Source: Bradyrhizobium sp. LTSP849
GTDB lineage: Bacteria; Pseudomonadota; Alphaproteobacteria; Rhizobiales; Xanthobacteraceae
Reading direction: 5' to 3'
Assembly: GCF_000938255.1 (NCBI RefSeq)
Contig: NZ_JYMR01000005.1
Location: 285,757 to 349,756, forward strand
Length of the DNA stretch: 64,000 bases
A model generated the notes under the pieces. It did not search any database, had not been told where the DNA came from, and saw only the letters and a list, made by a program, of their open reading frames with translations. Numbering within the stretch: position 1 is the stretch's first letter; every line of letters starts with the position of its first letter. This document shows, one piece after another, positions 8,561-17,046 of this stretch. The position numbers were made by a program, and so were the translations under genes.

Positions 8561-10072
8561 TTGCCGACGTCAGAAGAGGCCGTCCCGCCCAAGAGTATGC
8601 CTGGAAGCAGTTACGGCATGAATCAGCGTTGGATTATCGTGGCCGCGATCCTCCTGACGGCCTTGCTTGTTCAAATACCATCCGTTCTTAACCCCGATTT
8701 GAGCTGCCTGCTTTCTGAAGCAGAGGAAATTCTGGATGGCCGAAAGCTGGGGGTCGACCTCTTCGAACTGAATCCGCCGCTATCGATCTACCTATACATG
8801 CCGGCAGCACTGCTTGCGCGATTAACCGGCATTGCGCCTGAGATCATTGTGATCATCTTGGTGATGATCGAGATCATCGGCTCGCTTTTCATGATCGATC
8901 GCGCCGCTGCGGCGGCCAAGTTGGGAGCTGGAGAGCGATGTCTTTCAACATGTGTGCTGGCTTTTCTGTTCGCGGTCCTTCCAAGCGCCGTATTCGGGCA
9001 ACGTGAACACATAGCCGTAGTTGCACTGACTCCCTTTGTAGCCATCACTGCGATTCGCTGGCGCAGCCTTTCCCCCGGAGCGGTTGCGATCCTGGCAGGA
9101 TTGAGTGCCGGGCTGGCTATAAGCATCAAGCCCCAGCTCGCGCTCGTGGTGGGCCTCCCGATCATCCTTGCCGCCATCCACCAACGTTCTCTCAGGCCAT
9201 TGTTCACCCCTGAAGCGTGTGCAGCCGCCGCTATCGTCATCGGCTACGGAGCGCTGGTCGTTATCATCTTTCCCGGTTGGCTGTTTACCTATGCCCCGAT
9301 GGTCGCTGCCACCTATCTACCAATGAGGAAGAATTTAGCTGGTCTGCTTCCTTTTCCGATCGTTGTGATAACAGCTTCTATAGCGTTTCTGCGCCAAGTG
9401 TCTCCGCAAGGCCTCAAAATGGGAGACGACGCAACCCCGTGGCTGGCAGCAGCCATTGGCGGAGCCGCGAGTTTCGTTCTTCAAGGCAAGGGCTGGACAT
9501 ATACACTGTACGCGCTTTGCATGTTTGCGATTGCTGCGCCGTTGCTACATGTTCGCACAAAGACGTTGCCGGTGTCGGTCAGGATCGGCGGCTTTGTTGG
9601 TGTTGTGCTCATCGGGTTCTGTTTGTCCTTGTCGCTCCGTGAGTTTCCGTCGCTGGAGCAGCGTATCCAGGCACTTGCAAAGCATCCGCGGTTGCTCGCG
9701 ATTACCGATCACGTCGCTCTGGGGCATCCGCTCGTCCGTCAAATCGATGGGACTTGGGTGGGAAGTTCTTGTGCCCAAGCTCTAACGGCCGGCGCAATTC
9801 TGGCCCAGAACAACTCGCAGCCAACCCAGGAAGAGCGGGCAAAGCTGGACGGCATCATCAATTTCGAGCGGCGGCAGTTGTTAGCGGACCTGCGAAACGG
9901 TCGACCAGACGTGATTCTCGTCGATACCTTGCTGCAGAGTTCAGTCCCGTTCGATTGGTTAGCTTGGGCCAGTTCAGATCCCGAACTCCAAATGGAGTTG
10001 CGTCGTTATCGTGAAGTTGAGGATGTTGGCCGCGTTCGAATATTTGCCGACCCATCAAGATCGGAGCGATAG
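8561..10072 (+). CDS. Glycosyltransferase family 39-like polytopic membrane protein
   Basis: This 503-residue protein has about ten hydrophobic segments in its first 370 residues and a soluble C-terminal region of about 130 residues. Such architecture is typical of GT-C (GT39/GT83-like) membrane glycosyltransferases, which transfer sugars from polyprenyl-phosphate donors at the outer face of the inner membrane. The acidic residues in DLFELNPPLSIYLY in the first large loop fit the expected catalytic region. The start is a TTG at 8561 after GGAGAGGA; ATGs at 8597 and 8618 are alternatives. There is no surrounding polysaccharide cluster, so the acceptor is unknown and the family call is moderate. 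Confidence 0.65.
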   Translation: MPTSEEAVPPKSMPGSSYGMNQRWIIVAAILLTALLVQIPSVLNPDLSCLLSEAEEILDGRKLGVDLFELNPPLSIYLYMPAALLARLTGIAPEIIVIILVMIEIIGSLFMIDRAAAAAKLGAGERCLSTCVLAFLFAVLPSAVFGQREHIAVVALTPFVAITAIRWRSLSPGAVAILAGLSAGLAISIKPQLALVVGLPIILAAIHQRSLRPLFTPEACAAAAIVIGYGALVVIIFPGWLFTYAPMVAATYLPMRKNLAGLLPFPIVVITASIAFLRQVSPQGLKMGDDATPWLAAAIGGAASFVLQGKGWTYTLYALCMFAIAAPLLHVRTKTLPVSVRIGGFVGVVLIGFCLSLSLREFPSLEQRIQALAKHPRLLAITDHVALGHPLVRQIDGTWVGSSCAQALTAGAILAQNNSQPTQEERAKLDGIINFERRQLLADLRNGRPDVILVDTLLQSSVPFDWLAWASSDPELQMELRRYREVEDVGRVRIFADPSRSER

Positions 10073-10121
10073 TCGTTTTCCCAAGGGAGGAGCGAGCGCC
10101 CTGTGTTCCTCCAGCGCGGAA

Positions 10122-11093
10122 TCATGCAAACCGGTCACGCATCTCGCTCGGATTTACGCCGAACTGTCGGGTCATCGCCCGTCTCAGCCGGGACTCGGAG
10201 CCTAGCCCCGTGCGACCTGCAATCTGTCCAAGACTGAGATCCGTCGTGTGAAGAAGCGACCGTGCGAGATCGCAGCGGATCTTCTCGACCGCCTTCGCAG
10301 GAGACAGGCCCGTGGCTGCCTCGAACCGGCGATGAAACGTTCGCGGTGACTGGCCGGCGGCCTGGGCCATTTGCTCCACGGTCCATGGCAAGCAGGGATC
10401 GCCTGCAATCCTGCAACTCAAGACGTCGAAGGGTGCCGCGCTCGCCGCCTGTAGCGCGAGAGGCTCACTATACTGCTTCTGACCGCCAGCTCGCCGCATA
10501 TAGACGACGAGGCGGCGGGCGACGCGCGCGGAAAGTGCTGCACCGTGGTCTTGTTGCACCAGGCTGAGCATGAGGTCGATACCGGCTGTTACGCCGGCGG
10601 TCGTCCACACGGGGCCGTCGTTCAGGAAGATTGGTTCGGGATCAACCGTCACATTTGGAAATTCTCGGGCCAGCCTCTCGGACGAGCGCCAGTGCGTGAC
10701 TGCCCGGCGACCGTCCAGAATGCCTGCCTCCGCCAGAAGGAAGGCGCCCGTACAAACAGAGCAAACCCGTGCGGCGCGTTGGCTCAGATCATTCAGTGCA
10801 ATGCTCGCCAACGGATTCTCGCGGAGGTTATGAACACCAGGCCCGCCGGGAACCACGAGCGTGTCCACCGCGCCCTCCTTTGGAATTTCGCCGGCCAATA
10901 TGCAGAAGCCGGATGCGTTCTCGATCAAACCAGCTTGAAGCGCAACGATCCGGACTTCGTAGGGTGGGTCTGCACCTTCTTCATTCGCGGTGCTCAAAAC
11001 CTGGGCCGGCCCGGCGATGTCGATGATCTGAACGCCGTCAAAGGCCAAAATCAAAACCGTTCTGCGTGGCAGTTTTTGTTGTCTGTTTGACAT
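10122..11093 (-). CDS. GlxA-family transcriptional regulator (DJ-1/PfpI domain plus AraC helix-turn-helix)
   Basis: This 323-residue protein has an N-terminal DJ-1/PfpI-like domain (about residues 10 to 180; VLILAFDGVQIIDIAGPAQVL and VCSVCTGAFLLAEAG). It is followed by a C-terminal AraC/XylS double helix-turn-helix (about residues 215 to 320, with AQAAGQSPRTFHRRFEAATG). This is the GlxA regulator architecture. The chosen ATG at 11093 begins MSNRQQK. A longer frame extends upstream over the divergent gene and is rejected. It faces a DJ-1 family gene 79 bp away, so that gene is the probable target. Confidence 0.9.
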   Translation of the reverse strand: MSNRQQKLPRRTVLILAFDGVQIIDIAGPAQVLSTANEEGADPPYEVRIVALQAGLIENASGFCILAGEIPKEGAVDTLVVPGGPGVHNLRENPLASIALNDLSQRAARVCSVCTGAFLLAEAGILDGRRAVTHWRSSERLAREFPNVTVDPEPIFLNDGPVWTTAGVTAGIDLMLSLVQQDHGAALSARVARRLVVYMRRAGGQKQYSEPLALQAASAAPFDVLSCRIAGDPCLPWTVEQMAQAAGQSPRTFHRRFEAATGLSPAKAVEKIRCDLARSLLHTTDLSLGQIAGRTGLGSESRLRRAMTRQFGVNPSEMRDRFA

Positions 11094-11172
11094 ATACACG
11101 CTGCCGATCATGAACGAGAGTTGGCAACATGATGTTTGCGAGGAAACGGTTCTGTCAAGTTCCTGAGCGGAG

Positions 11173-11982
11173 ATGAAGATGAAGCTAACTCGGCGTGACG
11201 CACTCGGATTGGCAATCACCACTTCGGTGCTGATACGCGGCAGCAATTCCGTCCAGGCTGCTGACGGCGCCGCTGCGGGCATATCATCGAGGCAACCCAT
11301 GCATTGTAACATCGTGACCGTGCCGGACATGGTGCAACTCGACATCACCGGCCCATTCGAAGTGCTTGCCCGCACGCCGGGTTGGACAGTCGATCTCGTC
11401 GCTGCGACGATGGATCCTGTGCGAACCGACCGCGGACTTCGTTTGGTCCCGAACGTCACCCGCGAGACCGCCAAGAAGAGCGACATCATCGTTATCCCCG
11501 GAGGCACGGGAATCGACACTGTGATGCTCGATCCCCAGTGGGTCGCTTACGTGAAGCAGGAAGCGAAACGTTCCCAATACATCTTCGGTATTTGCACCGG
11601 CTCTTTGCTGCTCGGCGCAGCCGGTCTTTTGCAAGGGCGCCGGGCCGGCGGCCACTGGCAGGCCCGCGACCTGCTCACGAACTTCGGCGCAATCGTCTCC
11701 AATGATCGGATGACGCAGGACGGCAATATCTATACGTCCGGTGGAGTGACCTCGGGGATCGATGTGGCGCTCCGCGTGATCGGAGATCTTGCAGGCGAGG
11801 AGACGGCTCGCAAGATCCAGCTCGCCATGGAGTACGATCCGGCGCCTCCCTTCAAGGGCGGCACCCCCTATACCTCACCACCGGAAATCGTGGCGGCGGT
11901 CCTGGCCGACTCGACCAAACGGCGTGCGACACGCGAGACCCAGGTGGCGGAAGCCGCCGCGACCATGCGCCAGTCAAACTGA
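11173..11982 (+). CDS. DJ-1/PfpI family protein, isonitrile hydratase-like, with putative export signal
   Basis: This 269-residue protein has a DJ-1/PfpI domain from about residue 38 to 220. The nucleophile cysteine lies in FGICTGSLLLGAAG, and downstream GGHWQARDLL and TSGGVTSGIDVAL match the isonitrile hydratase (InhA) branch. The N-terminus carries a twin-arginine-like stretch, TRRDALGLAITTSVLI, ending at an AXA-like VQAAD, so export is likely. Most isonitrile hydratases are cytoplasmic, so the signal is notable. It is divergent from the GlxA-type regulator, whose sensor domain belongs to the same superfamily. Confidence 0.82.
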   Translation: MKMKLTRRDALGLAITTSVLIRGSNSVQAADGAAAGISSRQPMHCNIVTVPDMVQLDITGPFEVLARTPGWTVDLVAATMDPVRTDRGLRLVPNVTRETAKKSDIIVIPGGTGIDTVMLDPQWVAYVKQEAKRSQYIFGICTGSLLLGAAGLLQGRRAGGHWQARDLLTNFGAIVSNDRMTQDGNIYTSGGVTSGIDVALRVIGDLAGEETARKIQLAMEYDPAPPFKGGTPYTSPPEIVAAVLADSTKRRATRETQVAEAAATMRQSN

Positions 11983-12096
11983 CGCCTGCTCCGTATCGGC
12001 TGACCAGCGCGAGAGCGCTCACTGCCGTTGCGCTGAAAACGCGACTTCTGGGCTTGGCACTTCAGGGCGAGAGAGAGTTAGGAACGGCGTGCCATT

Positions 12097-12172
12097 GCCA
12101 TGATGACATCATGCCGGTGTTTTGCCCGACGAGTCAAACGGACTTCGTAAAATCAGCAGTCGTCGCACCGGC
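12097..12172 (+). repeat. 76-bp dispersed repeat, copy A
   Basis: This copy aligns with 13247-13322 in the same orientation over 76 bases with 4 differences. It starts with a palindrome (ATGAT-GAC-ATCAT) and continues into TTTTGCCCGACGAGTCAAAC. Together with copy B it brackets the double-psi beta-barrel gene. It sits in a 640-bp stretch (11983-12622) that has no convincing gene. Confidence 0.85.
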
Positions 12173-12186
12173 AGTCCGTAGGATCG

Positions 12187-12270
12187 GTAGAGCTCTTGCG
12201 AAACCCATCACGCCCTGACGGGCCGACGCAGTTGTGTGAGACGTTTGATGGGCTTCGCTTCGCTCTGCCC
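12187..12270. repeat. Imperfect inverted repeat element
   Basis: GTAGAGC...GCGAAACCCATCA at about 12187-12210 is complementary, with gaps, to TTGATGGGCTTCGC...GCTCTGCC at about 12246-12270. This resembles dispersed Bradyrhizobium elements built on a GATGGG...CCCATC stem. The DNA from 12271 to about 12600 shows no coding character or clear motif. Confidence 0.5.
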
Positions 12271-12622
12271 ATACTACGAACTGCGCGATCTTTTTGATTT
12301 TGGAGCTGGACGATCCCTTCGCGGGACTCGTCGGGATTGCAAGCTCGATACTTCGGGGTGCACTTTTACCGTACTCGTGAGACCATGGTCGAGCTATTCA
12401 GCCGTGACTCTCGTCGTCATGCTGCTGACGCAATCCCTGTCTTAGACGGCGAGAACTAAAACACTGTGCGGGGACCGCTCTGGTTCCCACGACGGTTCCG
12501 TAGCCAGAGGTTGGCTCGAGTCCGCAAAAAGATTGGCGCAAGTTCCTGAACGCTTTCGCGTTCGCTTGACCATGTTTTGCGGCATCAGGAACCGGGCGAT
12601 CGAAAAAATCAAAGGAGATCTG

Positions 12623-13114
12623 ATGGTGTTCCGCTCGAGCGCCGCGATTTGCGGCGCCGTGGTTGCGCTTGCCGTTTCTGTTCCCGCTGCTCGGAGTGAA
12701 ACGGGTGGAGTTCACTCAAGCGCTATCGTCATTGCCGCTTCTGGGGATGCGATCGTTGGCGCGGCATCCATGTACAATCCGTTCAAGCCCGGCAGCGAGG
12801 AGGGCGGCCCGAACACAGCCTCCGGCGAGCGTTATGATCCCTCGGTGTGGACGGCTGCCATCAAGACGAGTTTGCGTCAGAGATTTGGCGGGGTCCAATT
12901 TGGCGCGCGGCCGAAATATGCTCTCATCGAAGCTGTAGGCAAGAAGGTCATCGTCAAGATAAATGACGTGGGGCCGCTCAAGCCTGGCCGCATCATTGAT
13001 CTCAATGAGCGGACGATGCGCCATTTCGATCCGAGCCTGGAGATCGGGGTCATTCCTGACGTAACGGTTAGGCCGCTTTCCGGCGACGATTGGGTCCCCG
13101 GACCGGTTGGATGA
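12623..13114 (+). CDS. Secreted RlpA-like double-psi beta-barrel protein
   Basis: This 163-residue protein starts at an ATG after AAAGGAG, with a signal peptide (residues 1 to about 26, ending PAARSET). The mature part carries a double-psi beta-barrel like RlpA: ASMYNPF, then NTASGERYDPSVWTAAI, and the hallmark VIVKINDVGPLKPGRIIDL. RlpA proteins are lytic transglycosylases acting on denuded glycan strands. This one lacks a lipobox cysteine and a SPOR domain, so it would be a soluble periplasmic or secreted short form. Activity on peptidoglycan is inferred from the family only. Repeat copies on both sides suggest the segment could be a small mobile or recombining unit. Confidence 0.78.
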   Translation: MVFRSSAAICGAVVALAVSVPAARSETGGVHSSAIVIAASGDAIVGAASMYNPFKPGSEEGGPNTASGERYDPSVWTAAIKTSLRQRFGGVQFGARPKYALIEAVGKKVIVKINDVGPLKPGRIIDLNERTMRHFDPSLEIGVIPDVTVRPLSGDDWVPGPVG

Positions 13115-13246
13115 ACATCATACGCGAAAGAGGCACAGCGCGGCCTTATCGGGACAGTGGAAACGTCTCGATGGTCTTCTCGCGGGATCGCAAACGAAGA
13201 GGTCGCCTTCAGGGCAGAGGCTTTCGGCTCGGCGAGCTGCACCGCC

Positions 13247-13322
13247 GCCATGATGAGATCATGCCGGTGTTTTGCCCGACGAGTCAAACGCACTTCGTAA
13301 AATCAGCAGGCGTCGCGCCGGC
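13247..13322 (+). repeat. 76-bp dispersed repeat, copy B
   Basis: This copy matches copy A at 12097-12172 at 72 of 76 positions, in direct orientation and exactly 1150 bp downstream. The 13115-13424 interval holds this repeat and a GC-rich hairpin near 13395. No gene is evident there. Confidence 0.85.
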
Positions 13323-13394
13323 GGTTAAGCCATTGGAAAAGCTGGCGCCGGCTACTGTGCATGGGGTTGTTTTCGCGTTTTTTGTGAAAGCGTG

Positions 13395-13415
13395 AGCCCG
13401 CCTGCAAGGCGGGCT
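13395..13415. terminator. GC-rich hairpin between convergent genes
   Basis: AGCCCGCCT at 13395-13403 pairs with AGGCGGGCT at 13407-13415 around a 3-base loop. It lies between the plus-strand barrel gene and the minus-strand chemoreceptor, 10 bp after the latter stop. There is no good T-run on either side, so efficiency is uncertain. Confidence 0.5.
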
Positions 13416-13424
13416 GACGCGCCG

Positions 13425-15164
13425 TCATCCCGCCTTGGCGACGTGGCTATCCGCCGCACCTGATCGCAGGTTTTGAAAGAACGTCTCCACCTCGCGCGAC
13501 AGCGTCTCCGCCGTCGCGGTCAGGCTGCTCGCCGCCATCAGCACGGAGGAGGCCGCCGTATCGGTCTCGCCGATGGCGTCGCGCAGCGAGGTGATGTTGG
13601 CGACGAGGGTCTCGTTGCCTTGCGCGGCCGATTGCGCGTTGGACGAGATCTCGCGCGTGGCGGCGTCCTGCTGGCCGATCGCGCCGGCGATTGCCGAGGT
13701 GACGTCATTGATCTCGCGCACCGCGCCACCGATCTCGCGCACGGCATCGACCGCGTTGCGGGTCGAGGCCTGGATCATGCTGACGTTCTCGCTGATGTCG
13801 GCGGTTGCCTTGGCGGTCTGGCCCGCGAGCGCCTTGACCTCGTGCGCGACGACGGCAAAGCCGCGGCCGGCGTCACCGGCGCGCGCAGCTTCGATGGTGG
13901 CATTGAGCGCGAGCAGATTGGTCTGTTCGGCGATCGCCTGGATCAAATTGAGGACGCCGTCGATGCGTTGCGTGGCGGCAGCAAGGCCCTCGATCTCGGT
14001 GATCGACTTCTCGGTGCGCTGGCCGGTCTGCTCGACCGCACCGGCGCTCTGCCGCACCTGGCGGCCGATCTCTTCGACGGAAGCTGACAGCTCTTCGGCG
14101 GCGCTCGCCACCGCCGTGACGTTGTGCGAGGCCTGCTCGGTCGCGTTCGCCGCCGTGCCGGCGCGGCTGCTCGCGTCCGCAGTGACGCGCGTGATGGTCT
14201 GCGCGGTCTCGCGCATGACCGTGGCGTTGTCGGTGAGGCCGCGCATGACCGCGCCGATCGCATCGCGAAATTCCTCGACGGACTGTTCGATGTGACGGGC
14301 ACGCTCCTCGCGTGCGGCCGAGTCCTGCGAGACCTGCGAGGCGAGGTTGCGGTTGCGCCCCATCGCGTCCTGGAACACCTGGATGGCGCGGGCGAGCGCG
14401 CCGATCTCGTCAGCGCGGTCAGAGTGCGGCACCACGACATTCTCGGCGCCGTCGGCGACCTGCTTGATGGTTGCGGTGATCGCGGCGAGCGGCCGGGCGA
14501 TCGAGCGGGCGATGATGATGATGCCGATCACGACGAGCGCCAGCGCCACGCCGCCGAGGCAGGTCAGCACCAGCGACAGGATGCGGTTGGTCTCGGTCTG
14601 CTGCGCGATCTGCCTGGCGCGCTCGGCATAGACCTTGGACAGCGCCTCGAGATCCTTGTTCAGCGCCGAGCGTACGGCGCGGTTGGCGTCGTTGTCGCCC
14701 CATTCGCGGCCCGCGGCCGGGCCGATCTCGATGCCGCGGCGGACCAGCTCCTTGCGGAAGTCGACAAACTGCTCGATGCGCTTCTTGAAGGTGGCGAATT
14801 GCGCGGCGTCGTCGTCCCTGACGATGGTTTCCCAGCGCTTCACGACGTCGAGGATCTGCTCGTTGAACTTGAGCAGGCCTTCGCCGTATTTCTTCACCAC
14901 GGCCGGCTCGCTCGACATATAGACGCCGCGGGATTCCATCACGACCGCATAGACCAGCGAGTTGACGCGCTCGACGTTCAGCGCGGCCGCATTCGCCGTC
15001 TCGATCGCGGCGGTCAGCTCGGCGCTGCGGCGGCTGTTGTAGTCGGACAGCATCGCGATCGCCGCGGTGAGCAGCGCGAACAGCGCGAAGATCGCGTAGA
15101 GCTTGGTGGCAAGCGTGAAGCGGCCTGCCAGCCCGGTGGCATTCCCAGATCGATCGGTTGTCAT
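13425..15164 (-). CDS. Methyl-accepting chemotaxis protein
   Basis: This 579-residue protein has the classic chemoreceptor order. A transmembrane helix lies at about residues 18 to 40, then a periplasmic helical-bundle sensor, a second transmembrane segment around 210 to 235 ([21 protein letters not shown]), a HAMP domain, and a long coiled-coil signalling domain. The signalling tip contains [38 protein letters not shown]. The start is set at the ATG at 15164. A longer frame reaches 15266 but has no recognisable domain. No che genes lie nearby, so it would join a signalling array encoded elsewhere. The ligand is unknown. Confidence 0.93.
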   Translation of the reverse strand: MTTDRSGNATGLAGRFTLATKLYAIFALFALLTAAIAMLSDYNSRRSAELTAAIETANAAALNVERVNSLVYAVVMESRGVYMSSEPAVVKKYGEGLLKFNEQILDVVKRWETIVRDDDAAQFATFKKRIEQFVDFRKELVRRGIEIGPAAGREWGDNDANRAVRSALNKDLEALSKVYAERARQIAQQTETNRILSLVLTCLGGVALALVVIGIIIIARSIARPLAAITATIKQVADGAENVVVPHSDRADEIGALARAIQVFQDAMGRNRNLASQVSQDSAAREERARHIEQSVEEFRDAIGAVMRGLTDNATVMRETAQTITRVTADASSRAGTAANATEQASHNVTAVASAAEELSASVEEIGRQVRQSAGAVEQTGQRTEKSITEIEGLAAATQRIDGVLNLIQAIAEQTNLLALNATIEAARAGDAGRGFAVVAHEVKALAGQTAKATADISENVSMIQASTRNAVDAVREIGGAVREINDVTSAIAGAIGQQDAATREISSNAQSAAQGNETLVANITSLRDAIGETDTAASSVLMAASSLTATAETLSREVETFFQNLRSGAADSHVAKAG

Positions 15165-15482
15165 AATGTTCAGGGCCCGAATGGCCTGGAGCGGCCGGTG
15201 CGCGCGGTCGTCTAAAATTGTTGCAAAACTATGCAGAATGAAGATGGACGCAGCGTTAACGTGCAAGTCTGGGGTGCAGGCCCAGGGTCGGGGAAAATAT
15301 GAGCCGTCTCAGTAATTTGGCGTGATCCTATCGGTTTCCGGCAGACCGACCCCGGGGATCGCCCGGAATGCCCCAAACATCGGCGTGCACGACAGCCGCC
15401 GAGCGCGTATTCCCTAACGTGAGCGCCGCCTTCAAAATCGATCTGGAGTCGGTCACTGGCCGACGAACCTGCGGAGCTGCCT
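15165..15482. other. Intergenic region between chemoreceptor and eutB
   Basis: This stretch separates divergent genes and must hold both promoters. It is AT-richer around 15215-15240, but no convincing -35/-10 pair, operator or cobalamin riboswitch could be picked out by eye. Upstream of the eutB TTG the frame is open only back to a TGA at 15420 and contains no ATG. Confidence 0.4.
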
Positions 15483-16865
15483 TTGGTCTACCGCCACACC
15501 ATCGACGCCACGACCTACACGTTCCCCGATCTGCGCGACCTCCTCGCCAAGGCGACGCCGCCGCGCTCCGGCGACCGGCTGGCCGGCCTTGCCGCCGGCA
15601 ACGCCGAGCAGATGATCGCGGCGCGGATGGCGCTCGCCGACGTCCCGCTCGGGCAGTTCTTGCAGGAAGCCGTCATCCCCTATGAGGCCGACGAGGTTAC
15701 CCGCCTCGTCATCGACAGCCATGATGCAAAGGCCTTTGCACCGGTGGCGTCGCTCACGGTCGGCGCTTTCCGCGACTGGCTGCTGTCGGACGCTGCGAGG
15801 CCCGAAATCTTGCGCAAGCTCGCGCCCGGTATCACCCCGGAAATGGCGGCCGCGGTGTCAAAGCTGATGCGCAACCAGGACCTGATCCTGGCGGCGCGGA
15901 AGTGCGAGGTCACCACCGCCTTCCGCAACACCATCGGTCTGAAGGGGCGGATGAGCACGCGGCTCCAGCCCAACCATCCCTTCGACGATGCTCGGGGCAT
16001 CACAGCCTCGATCCTCGACGGCCTCCTGCTTGGCGCCGGCGATGCCTGTATCGGCATCAATCCGGCGAGCGACGACCCGGCCGTGATCGCGCAATTGCTG
16101 CGGCTGCTCGACGAGATCATCGCGCGGCTGAAGATTCCGACCCAGGGCTGCGTCCTGACCCATGTCACGACGACGTTGTCGCTGATCGGGCAGGGCGTGC
16201 CGGTCGATCTCGTCTTCCAGTCGGTCGCAGGCACCGAGGCCGCCAATCGCAGTTTCGGCATCGACCTCGCCTTGCTGAAAGAGGGGCAGGAGGCCGGGCT
16301 GTCGCAGAAGCGCGGCACGGTCGGGCAGAACGTGATGTATTTCGAGACCGGCCAGGGCTCGGCGCTGTCGGCCAACGCCCATCACGGCGTCGACCAGCAG
16401 ACCTGCGAGGCCCGCGCCTATGCGGTCGCCCGGGCCTTTGCACCGCTTTTGGTCAACAGCGTGGTCGGCTTCATCGGCCCCGAATATCTCTATGATGGCA
16501 AGGAGATCATCCGGGCGGGGCTCGAGGATCATTTCTGCGGCAAGCTGCTCGGCCTGCCGCTCGGGATCGACATCTGCTACACCAACCATGCCGAGGCGGA
16601 CCAGGACGACATGGACAATCTGCTGACGCTGCTGGCCGCCGCCGGCGTCACCTTTATCATGGGGGTGCCGGGCGCCGACGACGTCATGCTGAACTACCAG
16701 TCCACCTCCTTTCATGACGCGCTCTACGTCCGTGACGTCTTCGGGGTGGCCCGCGCGCCGGAATTCGACGACTGGCTGGCGCAAACGGGCATCGCGGGCG
16801 CCGATTTCCGGCTTGCCGGCGATGCAGGCCTGTTGCCCGATTTTGCCTCCCGGCTGATTGCGTGA
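15483..16865 (+). CDS. eutB: Ethanolamine ammonia-lyase large (catalytic) subunit
   Basis: This 460-residue protein matches EutB in length and character (E. coli EutB has 453 residues). It begins VYRHTIDATTYTFPDLRDLLAKATPPRSGD. It contains the segments MRNQDLILAARKCEVTTAFR and QPNHPFDDARGITASILDGL that belong to the barrel forming the ethanolamine and cobalamin site. With EutC it converts ethanolamine to acetaldehyde and ammonia using adenosylcobalamin. The start is a TTG, since there is no ATG or GTG in frame before the upstream stop. The small-subunit gene is not adjacent: hpnP lies between. No microcompartment or other eut genes are seen, which fits a simple assimilatory pathway. Confidence 0.95.
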   Translation: MVYRHTIDATTYTFPDLRDLLAKATPPRSGDRLAGLAAGNAEQMIAARMALADVPLGQFLQEAVIPYEADEVTRLVIDSHDAKAFAPVASLTVGAFRDWLLSDAARPEILRKLAPGITPEMAAAVSKLMRNQDLILAARKCEVTTAFRNTIGLKGRMSTRLQPNHPFDDARGITASILDGLLLGAGDACIGINPASDDPAVIAQLLRLLDEIIARLKIPTQGCVLTHVTTTLSLIGQGVPVDLVFQSVAGTEAANRSFGIDLALLKEGQEAGLSQKRGTVGQNVMYFETGQGSALSANAHHGVDQQTCEARAYAVARAFAPLLVNSVVGFIGPEYLYDGKEIIRAGLEDHFCGKLLGLPLGIDICYTNHAEADQDDMDNLLTLLAAAGVTFIMGVPGADDVMLNYQSTSFHDALYVRDVFGVARAPEFDDWLAQTGIAGADFRLAGDAGLLPDFASRLIA

Positions 16866-16965
16866 GGGCGGAGGCGGAAAAATCTCGCGAAAAACTTCCG
16901 TCCCCGGCGTGAACCTGGGAAACCATTGGCGAGTCTCACGAATTAGACCGATGCCACAATATTGA

Positions 16966-16990
16966 GGAAATCCGGTCGCAGCGTTACGTT
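16966..16990 (+). promoter_or_regulatory. EcfG-type general stress promoter candidate for hpnP
   Basis: GGAAA at 16966-16970 and CGTT at 16987-16990 are separated by 16 bp, one mismatch from the alphaproteobacterial EcfG consensus GGAAC-N16/17-CGTT. It lies 56 bp before the hpnP ATG. EcfG control of hpnP has been reported in Rhodopseudomonas palustris TIE-1, so the position makes sense. Confidence 0.6.
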
Positions 16991-17046
16991 ATGTGTCTGG
17001 TGACCTCGTCAGGACCGTTCGTAGAACGTGGTTGGGGGAAAGTTCG

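Noticed and set aside
15165..17046. Cobalamin riboswitch upstream of eutB or hpnP
   Set aside because: I looked for a B12-box-like conserved core and long structured leader and found none; the hpnP leader after the EcfG-like promoter is too short.
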